A DNA stretch of 64,000 nt. Origin: Synergistaceae bacterium. Lineage in GTDB: Bacteria; Synergistota; Synergistia; Synergistales; Aminobacteriaceae. A program made the translations under genes and the position numbers. Shown in pieces: positions 54,134 through 60,287 of the stretch (position 1 is its first letter; each line of letters opens with the position of its first letter). The DNA lies in the NCBI GenBank assembly GCA_018436595.1, contig JAHDLC010000016.1, forward strand, positions 28,185 to 92,184, in the 5' to 3' direction. The notes under the pieces were generated by a model. That model made no database searches. It worked only from the letters and a program-made list of their open reading frames with translations, and was not told the DNA's origin.

Positions 54134-54633
54134 AGGGGAATCACCTCTCTTGCTTCCTGCAAGAATCGGGAAAGAAAAACCTCTCCCTCGCTGTTGAGAG
54201 GAAAAAAAACACATTGCCGCCGTTCTGGAGAGAGAAATGTGTCCGGAGCTGAGATATTTATTCTCCATAAAGGCCTTTCGGAAAAAAAGGCGGTCTTTTC
54301 TGCCCATTCAACGAAAAGTACAGTATCGCCGGAGTCGTCTTCCTCCAGGTCAAGTTCGCTGACGTCCCGGGATTCAAGTCTGTAGAGGTCCGAATGGACG
54401 ATCCTTCGGCCCCCTGCCATGTAATGGTTTACAAGCGTGAAGGATGGGCTTCGTACCTTCCTGAAGCCGAGGTTCTCGCAAAACCCTCTCACAAGGGTGG
54501 TTTTTCCTGAGCCCAGATCTCCGGAAAGAAGAATCGTAATACCGCCGGAAATGTGATTTGAAAGCAGTGCCCCGAGACAGCGCGTTTCCTCTTCGGATTC
54601 CGTAATCACCGTTCGGGGTGGCAGAAACTTCAT
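54130..54633 (-). CDS. tsaE: tRNA t6A modification ATPase TsaE
   Basis: TsaE is the P-loop ATPase that resets the TsaBD complex. The 167-residue protein has Walker A LLSGDLGSGKTTLVRGF near residue 40, the RSPSFTLVNHY switch, the HSDLYRLES motif and FVEWAEK (Walker-B-like region). Length is typical. It is four-base coupled to tsaB. Confidence 0.94.
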   Translation of the reverse strand: MKFLPPRTVITESEEETRCLGALLSNHISGGITILLSGDLGSGKTTLVRGFCENLGFRKVRSPSFTLVNHYMAGGRRIVHSDLYRLESRDVSELDLEEDDSGDTVLFVEWAEKTAFFSERPLWRINISAPDTFLSPERRQCVFFPLNSEGEVFLSRFLQEAREVIPL

Positions 54634-54650
54634 GTCCGGTCACCACTCCT

Positions 54651-54875
54651 CTATTTTTTTCTGCGAAGAACAATGATTAAGAGAAGAACACCCGAAATGA
54701 CGAGAAAAAAAGAAAAAAGCATTGGAAGAATCGGGATTTCTTTCTGTATTTGCCGTACTCCAAGGAGCCAGAAAAGAACAAGGACAAACCCGGCGGCAGT
54801 ATAACGAAATCCCTTTAATCGGATTCTCTCTGTTTTTTTGAGTTCTTCATCCCAGTCGATTCTTTTTCTTCTCAC
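54651..54875 (-). CDS. Small membrane protein of unknown function
   Basis: The 74-residue product has a charged cytoplasmic head (RRKRIDWDEELKKTERIR), two hydrophobic helices (about residues 24-42 and 50-69) and a basic RRKK tail, so both ends are probably cytoplasmic. I do not recognise the family. The GTG start overlaps the nnr stop (GTGA) and tsaE starts 17 bases after its stop. The coupling on both sides supports a real gene. Confidence 0.65.
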   Translation of the reverse strand: MRRKRIDWDEELKKTERIRLKGFRYTAAGFVLVLFWLLGVRQIQKEIPILPMLFSFFLVISGVLLLIIVLRRKK

Positions 54876-56389
54876 AATAGCGGGTCTCTCATTTCTTTCA
54901 GAATATGGGGTATTTCGTCAGCAATCTCCCGAGCGAGGATTCCGTCGCATCCGTTCGATGAGGCCAGTGATTGGGCCGATTTTCCGTGGACGTATGCGCC
55001 AAGGGCCGCACTTTCAAGGAGAGGAGTCCCTGCGGACAGAAAGGCGGCGATCACTCCGGCGAGAACGTCCCCTGAACCGGGGACAGCCAGCGCACGGTTG
55101 CCTTCCGCAACGAGATAGGTCTCCCGTCCGTCGTCGCACAGTGTTTCGGCTCCCTTAAGAAGAACCGGCCCCCACTCCTCCGCTATCCTTCTCGCCGATG
55201 CAAGGCGGTCTTTTCGCACAGCTTCAGGCAGAACACCAAGAAGCCGTGCCGCTTCCCCTTCATGGGGAGTAAGGAGAATATTTCCCCGGTGGTGCTTTTC
55301 TGCACATTTTGAAAGCCAGAACAACCCGTCACCATCGATTATGATGTTGCCTTTCCACGCAGAAAAAACAAGGCTGCAGATTTTTCCTGCCCTCTCCGAC
55401 CGGCCTATGCCTGGGCCGAGAACGATCGTTCCTATTCTCTCCGACCAGCTCGAAAGAGTTGATACAACTTCCCCGTCGCTTTTCGAGAAAAGATTGTTTT
55501 CAAGGATCGCCTCCGGGAGGAAGGTAGAACATGAAGCACATGAAATTTCATCGGAAAAGAGAACAACGGGCCCTCCGCCCGCTCTCAGGAAGCCGCGGAG
55601 GGAGAGCAGAGGGGCTCCCCTGTAGGTTGTGCACCCGCCGATTACCATAGCGCCACCCCGCATACCTTTGTGGATGTCGTAAGGAAACTGGGGAAGAAAC
55701 GGTTTTCCGCACGCCGCAGAAAAAGACCGGATACGAGGTATGGCGTTGATCGGTACCGGAAAACCCACACCGGCTACGATGATTTCTCCTGCGAGCTTTT
55801 TGCCCTCTCCTGTCGCGATTCCTGTTTTGGGGCAAATCATAGTGATGGTCAGGGCTGCTCCCGCACAATGGATGTCAGCGTGTCCCGAGTCAGGGTCAAT
55901 CCCGGTTGGAATATCCAACGCTATAACATTTTCTGTATCTTTTAAATGAAGACAAAGCCTTGCGATTTCACCTCTCAGGAGCCCCTTCGATCCTATACCG
56001 AGAAGAGAGTCCACCATGATGTCTGCATGCCGAATCTTCCCGGCGATCTTTTCGTCGGACCAATCCGGTGAAAAGGAAACGGGAAAACCGCATTGAACGG
56101 CACGACGGAAATTCTCTTCCGAAATTCCTTTGAGGTTTCCGGCAGGAATCGCCGAAAGAATTTCGACTCTCCTCCCTCTCGAAGCGAGGTGTCTGGCGGC
56201 GACGTATCCGTCGCCGCCGTTTTTCCCCGGTCCGGTGAGCACGAGGATTTCGCCTGACGGAAAACGATTCATTATGATTTCTGCAGCGGCGGAACCCGCG
56301 TTTTCCATAAGAACAGATTCGGAAACCGCGAAGGTTTCCATGATTTCATTTTCTATTCTTCTGATATCAGCTGAAGTGAAGAAATTCAT
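54872..56389 (-). CDS. nnr: Bifunctional NAD(P)H-hydrate epimerase / ADP-dependent dehydratase
   Basis: Nnr repairs hydrated NAD(P)H. The 505-residue protein joins the YjeF_N epimerase (residues ~1-210: ENAGSAAAEIIMNRF, TGPGKNGGDGYVAARHLASRG, DSLLGIGSKGLLRG, DIPTGIDPDSG) to the ribokinase-like dehydratase (residues ~230-505: GAMVIGGCTTYRGAPLLS, GPGIGRSERAG, IIDGDGL, LTPHEGEAARLLG, VPGSGDVLAGVIAAFLS). The first 23 bases overlap the end of acpS; acpS-nnr-tsaE is a common order. Confidence 0.95.
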   Translation of the reverse strand: MNFFTSADIRRIENEIMETFAVSESVLMENAGSAAAEIIMNRFPSGEILVLTGPGKNGGDGYVAARHLASRGRRVEILSAIPAGNLKGISEENFRRAVQCGFPVSFSPDWSDEKIAGKIRHADIMVDSLLGIGSKGLLRGEIARLCLHLKDTENVIALDIPTGIDPDSGHADIHCAGAALTITMICPKTGIATGEGKKLAGEIIVAGVGFPVPINAIPRIRSFSAACGKPFLPQFPYDIHKGMRGGAMVIGGCTTYRGAPLLSLRGFLRAGGGPVVLFSDEISCASCSTFLPEAILENNLFSKSDGEVVSTLSSWSERIGTIVLGPGIGRSERAGKICSLVFSAWKGNIIIDGDGLFWLSKCAEKHHRGNILLTPHEGEAARLLGVLPEAVRKDRLASARRIAEEWGPVLLKGAETLCDDGRETYLVAEGNRALAVPGSGDVLAGVIAAFLSAGTPLLESAALGAYVHGKSAQSLASSNGCDGILAREIADEIPHILKEMRDPLL

Positions 56390-56756
56390 GATTTGCCTCG
56401 ATGACTACCACTGCAACGGCATATTCTCCGTCGTGAGAAATGGAGAGAAAGGGGTATCCTTTTTTTCCGCCCGGAATTAAATCCTGAACCGGTTTTCCGA
56501 CTTTGAGAACCGGACCGTTTTCCGTCCGTTCTACCCAGACCCCGCAAAAGGCGATTGAGTACATGGAAACCGAAGAAGCTTTTGAAAAGGCCTCCCTTGC
56601 GGCGAAACTTCCGGCAAGATGCCTGGCGGGATCGGCCTTCGAAAAGGCGTAGGTTATTTCTTCAGGATGGAAGACCCTCTTCAGGAAATGGTCGGACCGG
56701 ATGGATTTTCGCATTCTTTCAACGTTGCAGAGATCGACTCCCAGTCCAACAATCAC
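56367..56756 (-). CDS. acpS: Holo-[acyl-carrier-protein] synthase
   Basis: AcpS transfers phosphopantetheine from CoA to acyl carrier protein. The 129-residue protein has VGLGVDLCNVERMRKSI (catalytic Asp), FHPEEITYAFSKADPARHLAGSFAAREAFSKA (catalytic Glu region) and SISHDGEYAVAVVVIE. The start is GTG 56756, seven bases after GGAGG. It heads the acpS-nnr-tsaE-tsaB run. Confidence 0.95.
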   Translation of the reverse strand: MIVGLGVDLCNVERMRKSIRSDHFLKRVFHPEEITYAFSKADPARHLAGSFAAREAFSKASSVSMYSIAFCGVWVERTENGPVLKVGKPVQDLIPGGKKGYPFLSISHDGEYAVAVVVIEANHEFLHFS

Positions 56757-56792
56757 GTTCTTGCCTCCACGCGAAATTTGATTTTTACGAAG

Positions 56793-56821
56793 GTTATACC
56801 ATAAAAAAGAGGTTCCGGCAA
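56793..56821 (-). promoter_or_regulatory. Candidate acpS promoter overlapping the tRNA-Val terminator
   Basis: On the minus strand, TTGCCG (56821-56816), 17 bases and TATAAC (56798-56793) overlap the hairpin and T-run of the upstream terminator. It would start about 30 bases before acpS. Confidence 0.6.
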
Positions 56822-56831
56822 AACCGGAACC
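56803..56831 (-). terminator. Terminator of tRNA-Val
   Basis: GGTTCCGG (minus, 56831-56824) and CCGGAACC (56818-56811) form an eight-base stem (with flanking pairs), followed by six T's (plus A's 56803-56808). Confidence 0.92.
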
Positions 56832-56847
56832 CCTTTACTCTTAATAA

Positions 56848-56922
56848 TGGTGGGTGGTACAGGACTCGAACCTGTGACCTCTTCCGCGTCAAGGAAGCGT
56901 TCTTCCTCTGAACTAACCACCC
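56848..56922 (-). tRNA. tRNA-Val (anticodon GAC)
   Basis: On the minus strand: acceptor GGGTGGT / ACCACCC, D arm AGTTCAGAGGAAGAAC, anticodon stem CTTCC/GGAAG around loop TTGACGC (anticodon GAC), T arm ACAGGTTCGAGTCCTGT, discriminator A and an encoded CCA. 75 bases. Confidence 0.97.
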
Positions 56923-56933
56923 AACAGAAAAGG

Positions 56934-56962
56934 ATTTTACAGACCTCGAGACTGTTTGTCAA
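56934..56962 (-). promoter_or_regulatory. Promoter of tRNA-Val
   Basis: On the minus strand, a perfect TTGACA (56962-56957), 17 bases and TAAAAT (56939-56934) lie 11 bases before the tRNA. Confidence 0.88.
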
Positions 56963-57182
56963 TAACTCAGATTTCCCCCGGGGCTATTCGGACCAACGGA
57001 ATAAAGATGTGAGCCATTTCGGTGGGTTCCAACCCTTCCGGACCGCAGCCCTTGAGAGTGTACCGCTGACAAGGGCACCCCAGTATGCATAGGGTGACTT
57101 GGTCCAGAGTCCCAGGATAAAACAGCAAAGACACAGAAAACCGAAGAGATTTCGATAAAACATTTTTCCTTTGCAGCCTTTT
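56963..57182. other. Spacer with a foldable, G/C-rich element of unknown kind
   Basis: No coding frame is convincing. GGACCAA (56990-56996) and TTGGTCC (57099-57105) could close a 116-base domain. It holds CGGT/ACCG plus GGGTT/AACCC (57020-57045), CCCTTG/CAAGGG (57049-57054 with 57070-57075) and, directly abutting, CACCC/GGGTG (57076-57080 with 57092-57096). The element lies after the end of dctM and before the tRNA-Val promoter on the minus strand. It matches no RNA family I recognise; its strand is undetermined. Confidence 0.45.
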
Positions 57183-58499
57183 TCACCAGGGTGTCCCCAG
57201 GAGGAAATGGGGCAGGAAAAGAGAAAGCCTGGGGAAATAGGTGGTAATGAGCAAAGTCGGCGTCCATGCCAGGGCGATGATCCATAATGTCGGCGACATC
57301 ATCTCGTTGATCGGTGCGTTGCCCAGTCTTCCTCCGAGGTACAAGACCGGCGCCGCCGGAGGTGTTATGCAGCCAAGACCGGTGTTGACGCCTACGATCG
57401 CCGCGTAATGGATTGGATTGAATCCGAGTTCGATGATTATGGGCATGAGGATTGGCGTGGTCAGCGTCACGCTGCTGATGTCATCCATGAGCATCCCCAT
57501 GACCACGAGGAAAATGTTGATCATGAACAGAATGATCCACCGGTTGTCCGAGACGGCCCTGAAGAGTCCGAGCATTTTGCTGGGCAAATCCTCGAGAATG
57601 TACAGCCGGCTCAGCATCATGACCGAGTAGAGCATGACCATTACGACGCCGGTTGTGACCGCTGATTCCACCAGCGAATCCCACAGTCCCCTCAATGTAA
57701 GACCCTTGTAGATGAACATTCCCGTCGGAATGGCATAGACGACTGCCACAGCCGCAGCCTCTGTGGGAGTCATGATGCCTCCGTAGATACCCCCAAGGAC
57801 AATAACCGGAAGCATAAGTGCGGGAAGGGCGGCGATTCCCCTCTTTTTGAAAAGGGCGATTTTTTCTTTTCCGTGAACAGGCTCCGTGACTTTCACATTG
57901 GGATTGTCCTTCACCAGCCAGCAGTTCACGAGGCAGATGAGGGTTGTCATTATTATTCCGGGAATAACTGTTGCGAGGAAACATGCCAAAATTGACTGTC
58001 CGCCGATCCACGCAAAGATGATGAGTGTGGAATTCGGAGGTATGAGCATCCCCAGAAGCGATGCGTTCGACATGACTGCTGCGGCGATTCCTCTCGGATA
58101 GCCTGCTTCTTCCAGGCGGGGAAACATGATCGACCCGATACAGGAAAGGGTTGCACAAGCGGAACCCGTAATGGATCCGAATACCGCGCAGGATATTGTC
58201 CCTACCACACCTAGACCGCCCTTTATTCTGCCGACAAGAAGGTCGACGAGGTTGATGAGTTTCTCCCCTATCCTGCCGCGTTCCATGATGCCACCTGCCA
58301 TGATGAAAAGAGCGATGGAAATGAGAGCGATGCTGTTCATGGAACTGAAGCCGTAGGGAAGGACCATGGTGGTCTGGTAGCCTGCCGCCTGGGGGCCGCC
58401 GAAGAATAGAAGCCACGCCGTGGAAGCCATGAAGCTCATTGGTACGGGCACGCCTATTATGAGGCAAAACAGAAGGATAAGAACGGCGATGTAGATCAT
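57183..58499 (-). CDS. dctM: TRAP transporter large membrane subunit (DctM)
   Basis: DctM carries the substrate and Na+ path of a TRAP transporter. The 438-residue protein has about 12 membrane helices. It has family signatures GVPVPMSFMAS, FSSMNSIALISIALFIMAGGIMERG, GKLGV-like GRIKGGLGVVGTISCAVFGSITGSACATLSCIGSIMFP, IPPNSTLIIFAWIGGQSI and a C-terminal GVNTGLGCITPPAAPVLYLGG. ATG 58499 overlaps the dctQ stop (ATGA). The longer frame starts within dctQ. No terminator was recognised after it. Confidence 0.94.
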   Translation of the reverse strand: MIYIAVLILLFCLIIGVPVPMSFMASTAWLLFFGGPQAAGYQTTMVLPYGFSSMNSIALISIALFIMAGGIMERGRIGEKLINLVDLLVGRIKGGLGVVGTISCAVFGSITGSACATLSCIGSIMFPRLEEAGYPRGIAAAVMSNASLLGMLIPPNSTLIIFAWIGGQSILACFLATVIPGIIMTTLICLVNCWLVKDNPNVKVTEPVHGKEKIALFKKRGIAALPALMLPVIVLGGIYGGIMTPTEAAAVAVVYAIPTGMFIYKGLTLRGLWDSLVESAVTTGVVMVMLYSVMMLSRLYILEDLPSKMLGLFRAVSDNRWIILFMINIFLVVMGMLMDDISSVTLTTPILMPIIIELGFNPIHYAAIVGVNTGLGCITPPAAPVLYLGGRLGNAPINEMMSPTLWIIALAWTPTLLITTYFPRLSLFLPHFLLGTPW

Positions 58500-59059
58500 G
58501 AGTTCCCTCCTTGAATTAAGTCCCGGAGACTTCGCAGCATTCTCATCGTGAAATAGTACGTCATGAAGATGAGACCGAGAAATACTGCCAGATACGACGT
58601 CCACAGGGGGATTTGCCATACTGTGGTTCTGGGAAGCGCGATCCCTGTTCCGAGGGGCCCCATGAAGCCGAACATGAAAAAATCGTACCCGTACCATGTG
58701 AAGAGAATGCTGATTCCCGACGTGATCAGATTGCGGAGAAAGACGGTCGCCCTTTTCAGAAGGCCGTCCTTCATGTAAGAATCTACAACGTCTGCAGAAA
58801 CATGGGTGTTATTGTAGGCCCCGTAGGCTCCCCCCATAAAATAAAGCCAGAAGGCGAAGAGCTTGACCCATTCCTCGAAGCCGTATAGATCACCACCTAT
58901 GATGTATCTTGTAAATGCGGCGGCAGCAATGATCAGGGATAAGAGAAGCGAACAAACAACGGTGACAATTGAAAAGAAAGCGAGCAGTGCAAGATCCAGA
59001 GGGCTTTTTTTGTCAGGCCTGTTTTCTGGAAAACAGCCCATGGCTTCTTGATCAGGCAT
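58496..59059 (-). CDS. dctQ: TRAP transporter small membrane subunit (DctQ)
   Basis: DctQ is the small integral subunit that pairs with DctM. The 187-residue protein has four membrane helices and the family pattern RYIIGGDLYGFEEWVKLFAFWLYFMGGAYG, followed by HVSADVV, and a second pair of helices near YLAVFLGLIFMTYYF. It lies 84 bases after dctP, with a hairpin between. Confidence 0.9.
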   Translation of the reverse strand: MPDQEAMGCFPENRPDKKSPLDLALLAFFSIVTVVCSLLLSLIIAAAAFTRYIIGGDLYGFEEWVKLFAFWLYFMGGAYGAYNNTHVSADVVDSYMKDGLLKRATVFLRNLITSGISILFTWYGYDFFMFGFMGPLGTGIALPRTTVWQIPLWTSYLAVFLGLIFMTYYFTMRMLRSLRDLIQGGNS

Positions 59060-59091
59060 TCCTTTCTCCTTTCCGCCGCAATGGAAATGAT

Positions 59092-59119
59092 GGCGGAGGA
59101 GTTTGAAAACTCCTCCGCC
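59092..59119 (-). other. Stem-loop between dctP and dctQ
   Basis: GGCGGAGGAGTTT (59092-59104) pairs perfectly with AAACTCCTCCGCC (59107-59119). No T-run follows on the minus strand. Such hairpins after the binding-protein gene commonly stabilise its message or attenuate read-through, giving more binding protein than membrane subunits. That function is inferred. Confidence 0.7.
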
Positions 59120-59143
59120 CAGTTCCAGAGGCCCGAGGGGTAT

Positions 59144-60160
59144 TTATTTGGGAGCGTACTGTGCCTTGAATTCGTCGATCAGTTCCTTTGAGAACTTGTC
59201 AGCAAGCTTGTCCCATGTGCCGACAACTTTTACGAAAATGGGTTCCAGTTCTTCGGCAGAATAGGTGTGAACTTCAATCCCCGCCTTGCGCATGAGTTCA
59301 AGGTGTTTTTCCTGGTCCTGCTGAGCAAGATCAATGCTCATGGCCGTTACCTTGGCGCATGCATCGGCAATGATTTTCCGGTCGCCTTCGGAAAGCTTGT
59401 CCCATGTCTTCTGGCTGATCATGTAGTTGAAGTTCTCAACGGAGTAGTTGAGGTCGTACCAGTATTTTAGAACGTCCTTGAGCATGGTGTATGCAGCTGT
59501 TGGGGTCATTCCGTCCACGCCGTCGGCAACTCCGGTCTGGAGGGCTGTGTAGACTTCAGCCCAGGGAACAGTGACTGTCCTGTAGCCCATGGCTTCAGCT
59601 CCGAGCTTGTAGACGTCCATGTTGGGTATACGTACGAGAACACCCTTGTCAACGTTAGGATTCAGGGGTTCGTTCACCGGTTTGGTGCTCCCGATGCCGA
59701 TGAAGCCTTCAACCTGGAATCCGAGGATCTTTACGCCGAGACGGGAGCTGAGTTCGTCCATTTTTTTGAAGAGCCAGCCGTCAGGAGCGAAAACCTTGCG
59801 GGCATCTTCGAAGTTCCGCACGAAGCAGTTGATGTAGGTGAGCTCGAGCCGCGGGTCGAACTGGCTGGGAATGGAAATGGCGGCCATGTCGATGGTGCCC
59901 CGGATCAGTTCTTCATAGACCAGGGTGTAATCTCCGAGCTGGTTTGCAGGATAGACGACGATTTCGATGCGGCCGTTTGTTTTTTCCTTAACTTCATCAG
60001 CAACCTGATGCATGAGCTTGGTTGCGGTATGCTCAACAGGAACCTGGTTCGCGAAACGGAGGGTCATTTCGGGCGCTGCAGATGAAACCGACGGAAAAGC
60101 CAGGGTAATTGCAACCACTGCAGTGAGAAGAAGCATGGTGATTTTTGTCACCTTTCTCAT
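59144..60160 (-). CDS. dctP: TRAP transporter substrate-binding protein (DctP)
   Basis: DctP delivers the solute to DctQM. The 338-residue protein has a signal peptide (basic start, hydrophobic core to about residue 25, cleavage after VSSA), then MTLRFANQVPVEHTATK, EIVVYPANQLGD, RGTIDMAAIS, and the ligand-site region GVLVRIPNMDVYKLGAEAMG with the conserved arginine that holds the substrate carboxylate. TVPWAEVYTALQTGVADGVDG follows. The ligand cannot be read directly; the neighbouring glycyl-radical enzyme points to hydroxyproline or a related amino acid. Confidence 0.93.
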   Translation of the reverse strand: MRKVTKITMLLLTAVVAITLAFPSVSSAAPEMTLRFANQVPVEHTATKLMHQVADEVKEKTNGRIEIVVYPANQLGDYTLVYEELIRGTIDMAAISIPSQFDPRLELTYINCFVRNFEDARKVFAPDGWLFKKMDELSSRLGVKILGFQVEGFIGIGSTKPVNEPLNPNVDKGVLVRIPNMDVYKLGAEAMGYRTVTVPWAEVYTALQTGVADGVDGMTPTAAYTMLKDVLKYWYDLNYSVENFNYMISQKTWDKLSEGDRKIIADACAKVTAMSIDLAQQDQEKHLELMRKAGIEVHTYSAEELEPIFVKVVGTWDKLADKFSKELIDEFKAQYAPK

Positions 60161-60287
60161 TATTCAGCACTCCTTTCATTTTTCATCCAGCGAATGTTGC
60201 TCTCCGAAGCGCTTTTTCCTCTACCGGCAGGCTGCTCTTTTTCACAATCCCCCCTTTTGATGACAAAACGGTTCCCCAAATGAATCG
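60161..60287 (-). other. Spacer between the glycyl-radical enzyme gene and dctP
   Basis: 127 bases with no gene. No convincing terminator or sigma70 promoter was found. An AAAGGAG ribosome-binding site for dctP lies at its low-coordinate end. Confidence 0.5.

Noticed and set aside
57020..57050. Resemblance of GGTCCGGAAGG (minus strand) to the SRP RNA tip
   Set aside because: The following AGCAGCC strand needed for the SRP symmetric loop is missing and the bases pair in a different hairpin, so it is not called SRP RNA. A match to 6S RNA was also considered; the folding pattern is multi-branched and does not fit.
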